The translations under genes and the position numbers were made by a program. A stretch of DNA of 8,079 nt from the NCBI GenBank assembly GCA_015064665.1, contig SVRU01000097.1, positions 1 to 8,079 on the forward strand. Reading direction: 5' to 3'. Shown piece by piece: positions 4,012-8,079 of the stretch. The stretch is from Oscillospiraceae bacterium. GTDB taxonomy: Bacteria; Bacillota_A; Clostridia; Oscillospirales; CAG-272. Below the pieces are notes generated by a model. The model worked only from the letters and a program-made list of their open reading frames with translations. It was not told the origin of the DNA and ran no database searches. Position 1 is the first letter of the stretch. Every line of letters starts with the position of its first letter.

Positions 4012-5430
4012 TCAAAGCACGGATTTTTTATTCATCTCCCTGATCTTTTTGAATGCGATGACTATTATAACCGATAGCATCAAAGACGCCGCCGTCCACG
4101 ACACAGGATACAGAAGCGCAAGTCCGCTAAAGGTATGAAACGGCTCAAGCGGGAAGATGACGTAGACGTAGAATATTCTTGTAAAGCAGGTGCCAATCAA
4201 ATTGAATACAAGGGGCAAGAGCGAATATCCAAGTCCTCTTACCGTTCCGAAAACAGTGTTCATAACGCCCTGCAAAAAATATGTCGCAAGCATAATTCCC
4301 GTCCACTCAACGACCGCTGCGATTACAAGCTCTCGTTCCTGCATACCCGACTCAACGAAAAGACCGGCGAACTCCGCACGGAAGATGCGCAAGACAAAGG
4401 ATATGATAAATACAACGGCTGCCGACTGAAACAGCGAGAAGAAAAATACGCGCTTGATTCTATCCGGCTTCAAAGCGCCGTAGTTTTGTCCCGATGCGTT
4501 CATTGCGGAATGCATAAACGAGCCGGATATTACGTCGAGAAATCCGTCAATGGTTGAGGATACCGAGAACGCAGTCACGTAGTGGAATGCAAATGTGTTA
4601 ACCGCTGACACGGTAATGAGATTCGTGATACCGAAGCAGCAGGACTGAAATCCCGTAGGTACACCGAGTCTTACAATTCTTAAAAGCAGAGCTTTATCAA
4701 CAGTTAGCTTGCCAAAGGAAAATCTGTAGCACTCTCCCTTTCTGCGCATAAGAACGATAATTACCACGGCAGCAGAAAAATACTGTGAAATTACCGTCGC
4801 AATTGCAACTCCGTCAACGGACATCTTAAAGACACAAACGAAAAAGAGGTTAAAAACAACGTTTACGAGACCTGAGATTGCGCCAATAACGAGAGGCGTC
4901 TTTGAGTCGCCCGTTGCGCGAAGAATGGATGCGCCGAAGTTATATATAGCCGTAGCGGTTATGCCTACGTAGGTTATACGCAAGTACAGAACGGCATTTT
5001 CCATATACACGTCCTGCGTGCCGAGAAGGCGAAGCAATGGCTCCAGTGTAAAGTATCCGACAACTGTCAAAACAATTGAAAGCACAAATCCAAGCACGAA
5101 CGAGGTGTGTACCGCCCGAGAGGTATCGTCATATCTTTTTCCGCCGTAGAGCTGCGCTACAACTACACCGGCACCACCGCCTATACCAGCCATAAAATTG
5201 ATTATAAGAGCTCCGAGGGTAGCTGTGCAACCGATAGCTCCAAGCGCATTGGGATCGCCCGAATACTGACCTACTACCAGCTTATCCGCAGCATTGTAAA
5301 GCATTTGGAGAAGTCCGGTTGCCGCAATCGGAGCAGCAAACCATATCAACTTCCAGAACAGAGGACCTTCGGTAAAATCAATTCGTTTTTTGGTTCTTAT
5401 GCCTTTTTCTTTAAAAGCGTTCTTCGTCAT
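4012..5430 (-). CDS. MATE-family multidrug/toxin efflux transporter, complete
   Basis: A 472-residue integral membrane protein, normal length for the MATE (NorM/DinF-like) family, with about 12 hydrophobic segments. Hallmarks: an N-terminal FAAPIAATGLLQMLYNAADK segment (about 31-50), LGAIG and GGGAGVVVAQ (about 84-93), ILRATGDSKTP (169-179), GVAIATVISQ (207-216) and GTVRGLGYSLLP in the C-terminal half. Known for the family: Na+ or H+ antiport of cationic or other small molecules out of the cell; the substrate cannot be read from sequence. Start: ATG at 5430 with GAGG at 5440-5437, 6 nt upstream. It begins 78 nt after the SGNH hydrolase stop, with no clear promoter or terminator between, so co-transcription is likely. 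No terminator is evident in the 65 nt after its stop before the truncated HTH fragment. Confidence 0.93.
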   Translation of the reverse strand: MTKNAFKEKGIRTKKRIDFTEGPLFWKLIWFAAPIAATGLLQMLYNAADKLVVGQYSGDPNALGAIGCTATLGALIINFMAGIGGGAGVVVAQLYGGKRYDDTSRAVHTSFVLGFVLSIVLTVVGYFTLEPLLRLLGTQDVYMENAVLYLRITYVGITATAIYNFGASILRATGDSKTPLVIGAISGLVNVVFNLFFVCVFKMSVDGVAIATVISQYFSAAVVIIVLMRRKGECYRFSFGKLTVDKALLLRIVRLGVPTGFQSCCFGITNLITVSAVNTFAFHYVTAFSVSSTIDGFLDVISGSFMHSAMNASGQNYGALKPDRIKRVFFFSLFQSAAVVFIISFVLRIFRAEFAGLFVESGMQERELVIAAVVEWTGIMLATYFLQGVMNTVFGTVRGLGYSLLPLVFNLIGTCFTRIFYVYVIFPLEPFHTFSGLALLYPVSWTAASLMLSVIIVIAFKKIREMNKKSVL

Positions 5431-5508
5431 AGAAAACCTCGTTTTTTCGTTTGTTCTTAAGCTGTGCGTTTTAGTTGTATTACTTATTTAGTGTGTTTAG
5501 CTTTTTAA

Positions 5509-6516
5509 TCAGTCAAAGTATTTTTTAATTGCTTTGACAAGATTTTCCGCATAAATCTCAAAGCCCTCGTCCGAGGGGTGAAGATGGCCGTCATAGAAAT
5601 ATTTCGTATCGTGCGGCACAAAATCAAAACCCGGAACAAATATAACGTTTGGCAGAGAGGCGGCAATTTTCTTTATCTGCTCTTCAACATCAAAAAAGTC
5701 GCCTACCGTTTGCTTATCGCTATAATTTGCCCGCCAGATAGGAGAAAGGGCAAAAATTTTTGCATTCGGATAGTTTCTCGAGAGATTTTCATAAAAGGCT
5801 CGGGAATTTTCGAGAAAGACGGCTCTTGTACTTCCGCAATCGTTCGTTCCGTAGGCAACTGATATAAAATCGGGCTCGTTTTCACTCTTTACAGCGGCAA
5901 GCGCAGGCTGGAAAACCTCTCCGCCTATCGCCTTGTTATATCCTTCGACTCCGAGTGCGTGAGCGACCAGGGCGGTATATTTATTAGAGGGATACTGCGC
6001 ATCATAGCCGTGAGTTATGGAATCACCGTAGAAGAACATCTTTTTCTCAGGCTTTAACGGCTTAAGGTAGGTTGCTCCGATAAGCTCCACGTCGGAAAGA
6101 GCAAGAGAAGCAAACTGCGGAAATACTATCCTCACCTTTTTCTTTCCCTCTCCGAGATTAAACCTAGCGTCAAACTCACCCAGGGGGAACTCGGCAAAAA
6201 GCTTATCAAAGTTCATTTCACCGTCAAAATTCTGAATAGTTCCTATGCGCTCCCCGTCAGAAAATACCTCAAGAGTATACCAGGTTCTATAAGAAACGGC
6301 AACACGCGCAGTTCCTTTAAGTAAAAGAGCGGCAGCGTCGGTCTCAAAGCTCATTTCCACGTCCGAGGTCGCATAAACCTTTGTATAAAACTCTGAGGTT
6401 TTGTAAAATTCGATTTCTCGGTCGTTAAATCTGAAAAAGCGGTATTCACCATCCTCAAATCCTATTCTCTCTGCGCCGCAGGTTACTTCCTTTATTTGCT
6501 CATAGCTTAATTTCAT
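5509..6516 (-). CDS. SGNH/GDSL-family hydrolase with N-terminal accessory domain
   Basis: A 335-residue protein. Residues about 1-150 are strand-rich without catalytic motifs, like the jelly-roll part of two-domain carbohydrate esterases (CE2-like). The SGNH domain follows: block I FYGDSITHG with nucleophile Ser166, block II glycine near Gly199 (NKAIGGE), block III GTND with Asn225, and block V DGHLHP with Asp309 and His313. Known for the family: hydrolysis of esters, often acetyl groups on glycans. There is no signal peptide, so the substrate is probably an imported, partly degraded sugar ester (inference). Start: ATG 6516 with GAGAGG about 9 nt upstream and a consensus promoter at 6550-6578. 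It is followed by the MATE gene on the same strand. The acetyl-esterase role is not proven; other SGNH enzymes act as lipases or thioesterases. Confidence 0.85.
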   Translation of the reverse strand: MKLSYEQIKEVTCGAERIGFEDGEYRFFRFNDREIEFYKTSEFYTKVYATSDVEMSFETDAAALLLKGTARVAVSYRTWYTLEVFSDGERIGTIQNFDGEMNFDKLFAEFPLGEFDARFNLGEGKKKVRIVFPQFASLALSDVELIGATYLKPLKPEKKMFFYGDSITHGYDAQYPSNKYTALVAHALGVEGYNKAIGGEVFQPALAAVKSENEPDFISVAYGTNDCGSTRAVFLENSRAFYENLSRNYPNAKIFALSPIWRANYSDKQTVGDFFDVEEQIKKIAASLPNVIFVPGFDFVPHDTKYFYDGHLHPSDEGFEIYAENLVKAIKKYFD

Positions 6517-6549
6517 AAAACATATCCTCTCTTGCTATTTTCTTCATTC

Positions 6550-6578
6550 ATTATACAAAACCTTTTTTCAAAAGTCAA
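6550..6578 (-). promoter_or_regulatory. Promoter of the SGNH hydrolase (and probably MATE) transcript
   Basis: On the - strand: TTGACT (6578-6573), 17 nt, then TATAAT (6555-6550). It lies about 33 nt upstream of the ATG at 6516. The 221-nt intergenic region holds this and the divergent promoter at 6666-6694; a short palindrome TTGTT-TT-AACAA (6618-6629) lies between them and is of uncertain meaning. Confidence 0.85.
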
Positions 6579-6665
6579 GCAAAGCGTTAAACAAAAAGCT
6601 GATTAAAGGACTGTCTCTTGTTTTAACAAAAATTTTACTGTCACGGAACTTTTTCTTGATTTATA

Positions 6666-6694
6666 TTTACAAACAGACTTTTTTATGCTAAAAT
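6666..6694 (+). promoter_or_regulatory. Promoter of the second peptidase-like gene
   Basis: TTTACA (6666-6671), 17 nt, TAAAAT (6689-6694), preceded by TGC as an extended -10. The layout matches that of the paralogue's promoter at 181-209, with the same -35 hexamer. Confidence 0.75.
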
Positions 6695-6737
6695 AGATAA
6701 AAAGTAAAAATAACATTACATTTATGGGAGAAAAAGA

Positions 6738-7331
6738 ATGAAATATTTAAATCAGCTTGAGTATGAGCACATCCCGTATCCAACCAGAACAAAGGAAGAG
6801 GAATATGCTCCAAACGGAGCGGCGACCACCGTCAAAAGCTCGGGATGCGGTCTCTGCTGCGTTTGTATGGCAATCGATATCATTACCGATACGACTCTTG
6901 ACATTGAAGAGTGCGTGCGCATTTCGAGAGAGTGCGAAGCAAATTATTCGACAGGCACGGATATGAACGTTCTCGGTCCCGTTATTGCAAAAAAATTCAA
7001 CATTGAATATTCGAAAACAAGCGACCTTGACGAAGCTATTCGCTATCTTCAGTCGGGCAGCGCCGTAATAGCTTACGTCGTCGTTCCCGAGGGCTCTGAG
7101 ATAGGACTTTTCACAAAAAGCGGACACTACGTTCTTCTCGTCTCAACAGACGGTAAGGAATTCACTATTCTCGACCCCTCATATGCTCCCGATAAATTTA
7201 CTATTCCCGAAAGAATGGGAAAAGTTAATTTCGAAAATGCGCCCTACCTCTACTGCGACACGGGCATACTTCACAGCGAAACTAAGGTGGGAAAACCGAA
7301 ATACCACATATTCTCCCGCAAGAAAAAGTAA
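6738..7331 (+). CDS. C39-like / papain-fold cysteine peptidase family protein, copy 2
   Basis: A 197-residue paralogue of the protein at 256-852; ungapped comparison gives about 70% identity. The predicted triad is kept at the same positions: Cys37 (SGCGLC), His130 (SGHYVLL) and Asp146 (LDPSY). Cys40, Cys43, Cys59 and Cys66 are also kept, and this copy has an extra Cys41, giving a dense C-G-L-C-C-V-C block. There is no signal peptide. The least conserved parts are residues 108-119, before EIGLFTK, and 173-179; these may form substrate-contact loops (inference). Start: GGGAG at 6726-6730, 7 nt before ATG; an earlier ATG at 6724 is out of frame. It diverges from the SGNH hydrolase. No T-run terminator follows; a 26-nt hairpin begins 10 nt after the stop. 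DNA divergence suggests an old duplication, not a recent copy. Confidence 0.8.
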   Translation: MKYLNQLEYEHIPYPTRTKEEEYAPNGAATTVKSSGCGLCCVCMAIDIITDTTLDIEECVRISRECEANYSTGTDMNVLGPVIAKKFNIEYSKTSDLDEAIRYLQSGSAVIAYVVVPEGSEIGLFTKSGHYVLLVSTDGKEFTILDPSYAPDKFTIPERMGKVNFENAPYLYCDTGILHSETKVGKPKYHIFSRKKK

Positions 7332-7340
7332 ACGGCTTTA

Positions 7341-7366
7341 GCGTAGTGCCCTTAAGGACACTACGC
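7341..7366 (+). repeat. Stem-loop just after the second peptidase-like gene
   Basis: GCGTAGTG (7341-7348) pairs perfectly with CACTACGC (7359-7366); the inner CCTTAAGG (7350-7357) is itself a palindrome. It begins 10 nt after the stop codon. No T-run follows, so it is not a standard terminator, but it could protect the mRNA 3' end. Confidence 0.7.
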
Positions 7367-7367
7367 G

Positions 7368-7501
7368 TCGATATAGATCCGCTTGCGCTGATCTTCGATA
7401 TACGCGTGCCGCGTTCGATATGTGCTGACGCACTCGATATGCTCACTGCGTGAGCGCGGATCTATATCATATCGAGCTTGAGCGAAGCGACGGCATATCG
7501 A
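7368..7501. repeat. Modular intergenic palindromic repeat with TCGATAT units
   Basis: TCGATAT occurs at 7368, 7395, 7415 and 7434, and its reverse complement ATATCGA at 7469 and 7495. Short hairpins sit between the forward copies: ACGCG-TGC-CGCGT (7402-7414), GTGC-TGAC-GCAC (7422-7433) and GCTCAC-TGC-GTGAGC (7441-7455). The outer arms GATATAGATCCGC (7370-7382) and GCGGATCTATATC (7456-7468) are perfect 13-bp reverse complements, so the whole can fold into a branched structure. It resembles REP/BIME-type or MITE-like intergenic repeats; no transposase is nearby. Confidence 0.75.
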
Positions 7502-7528
7502 CAATTGAATAATCGCATTTGCAAAGAA

Positions 7529-7566
7529 AAGAGGACAGAGAGTGTAAAAACATTCTCTGTCCTCTT
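7529..7566. repeat. 16-bp stem-loop of uncertain role
   Basis: Left arm 7529-7544 (AAGAGGACAGAGAGTG) pairs with 7551-7566 through 15 Watson-Crick pairs and one G-T wobble, loop TAAAAA. On the + strand no T-run follows; on the - strand the following bases are T-rich (TTCTTT), so it is better placed as a - strand terminator, although no - strand gene ends here. Confidence 0.65.
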
Positions 7567-7677
7567 CCTGTCGGTAGGTACTATATCTATTGAATCTAAA
7601 ACTATCCTTAAGAGTACGTCCCATTTTCATATGCGGATTTTATGCGAGAGAAAGCCGTTATTTTTATGAAAACAATA

Positions 7678-7706
7678 TTGTAAAATTGCCCGAGTGATGA
7701 TATAAT
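7678..7706 (+). promoter_or_regulatory. Promoter of the second MATE gene
   Basis: TTGTAA (7678-7683), 17 nt, TATAAT (7701-7706) with TGA before it (extended -10). The leader to ATG 7741 is about 28 nt. The ribosome site is weak (GGGA at 7727-7730). Confidence 0.75.
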
Positions 7707-7740
7707 AAAAGCAAATAAACTAAGTCGGGAAAGATTCTAA

Positions 7741-8079
7741 ATGACAGGTAACAAAGAATTTTTAGGCACTGAACCTATTGGAAAGCTTCTGTTCAGGCTG
7801 TCGATTCCTACGGTTGTCGCACAGCTTATCAATATGCTTTATAACATCGTTGACCGTATTTTTATCGGTCATATTGCGGATGAAGGAAGCCTTGCGCTCA
7901 CGGGAGTAGGCGTTTGTATGCCGCTGATTATGCTGGTTTCCGCATTTGCGGCACTCGTCAGCTCGGGCGGCGCACCAAGAGCCTCTATATTTATGGGAAA
8001 GGGAGACCGTGACTCTGCCGAGAAGGCGCTCGGAAATTGCTTTACTCTTCAGCTTCTGGTTTCAGCGGTTATAACCGTC
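7741..8079 (+). CDS. Second MATE-family efflux transporter, 5' part (runs off the window)
   Basis: An open frame from ATG 7741 to the window edge gives 113 residues without a stop. It starts with MTGNKEFLGTEPIGKLLFRL, then SIPTVVAQLINMLYNIVDRI with FIGH, SLALTGVGVCMPL and SSGGAPRASIFMGKGD, and ALGNCF. This is the typical N-terminal quarter of clostridial MATE exporters (LG-x-x-pi-x-kLl; LYNiVDriFiG; GGaprasi-x-mGkgd). Known for the family: ion-coupled drug or metabolite export at the cytoplasmic membrane. It is clearly different from the MATE protein at 4012-5430 (for example GEGSL-type loop and GGAP instead of GGGAG), so the two are distant paralogues. It has its own extended -10 promoter and a weak ribosome site. 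The substrate is unknown. Confidence 0.92.
   Translation, partial: MTGNKEFLGTEPIGKLLFRLSIPTVVAQLINMLYNIVDRIFIGHIADEGSLALTGVGVCMPLIMLVSAFAALVSSGGAPRASIFMGKGDRDSAEKALGNCFTLQLLVSAVITV

Larger units (their letters stand above)
7332..7740. other. 409-nt gene-free region of stem-loops and palindromic repeats
   Basis: No credible gene is seen here. It holds a hairpin at 7341-7366, a modular palindromic repeat at 7368-7501, a 16-bp stem-loop at 7529-7566 and the MATE promoter at 7678-7706. The reading frames that cross it lack ribosome sites and known motifs. Confidence 0.7.

Noticed and set aside
4135..4557. Open frames on the + strand across the MATE gene, and similar frames opposite or overlapping the other genes
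   Set aside because: They lie within well-supported genes on the other strand or in another frame, have no ribosome sites and show no recognisable protein pattern.
7368..7501. CRISPR-like array of TCGATAT repeats
   Set aside because: Repeats are only 7 nt, spacing is irregular, the spacers are self-complementary hairpins, orientation changes, and no cas genes are present.
7361..7630. An 89-codon - strand frame over the repeat region
   Set aside because: It is produced by the palindromic repeats, has no ribosome site and resembles no protein family.

Overview
The window looks like an uncultured, gut-type Clostridia chromosome (Bacillota; perhaps Oscillospirales or Christensenellales). This is inferred from strong AGGAG-type ribosome sites, near-consensus sigma-A promoters with 17-nt spacers and often a TGn extension, and a lipoprotein with the H-x-YG-x-W...CxCG repeats common in clostridial surface proteins. 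Sampled lines show moderate GC, with a clearly more AT-rich island around 2.8-3.8 kb. No rRNA, tRNA, CRISPR array or transposase was seen.

Layout: (1) 1-115, the 3' end of a probable PfkB-type sugar kinase. (2) 256-852 (+), a small papain-like/C39-type cysteine-peptidase-fold protein with its own promoter, followed by two stem-loop terminators. (3) 1116-2240 (-), a Gfo/Idh/MocA oxidoreductase resembling the GH109 branch, with a promoter at 2290-2318. (4) 2391-2507 (-), the last 38 codons of an AraC-family regulator, cut off abruptly. (5) 2507-3946, a compact module: an HTH repressor gene (-) and a lipoprotein gene (+) diverging from a shared promoter/operator region, bounded by two identical 129-bp direct repeats. 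Each repeat carries the 3' end of the HTH gene, so the right-hand copy is a headless HTH fragment. (6) 4012-6516 (-), an SGNH/GDSL esterase and a MATE exporter, probably one transcript. (7) 6738-7331 (+), a paralogue of the first peptidase-like gene (about 70% identical). (8) 7332-7740, an intergenic region of hairpins and TCGATAT modular palindromes. (9) 7741-8079 (+), the 5' part of a second MATE transporter.

Working together: sugar kinase, GH109-like oxidoreductase, AraC relic and SGNH esterase suggest a background of carbohydrate and ester metabolism, but most genes have their own promoters, so this is not one operon. The most unusual features are the 1311-bp HTH/lipoprotein unit between perfect repeats, which looks like the remnant of a tandem array or a recombining circular unit and abuts a truncated AraC gene, and the pair of cytoplasmic cysteine-peptidase-fold paralogues with a conserved CxxCxxC sequence that includes the predicted nucleophile.
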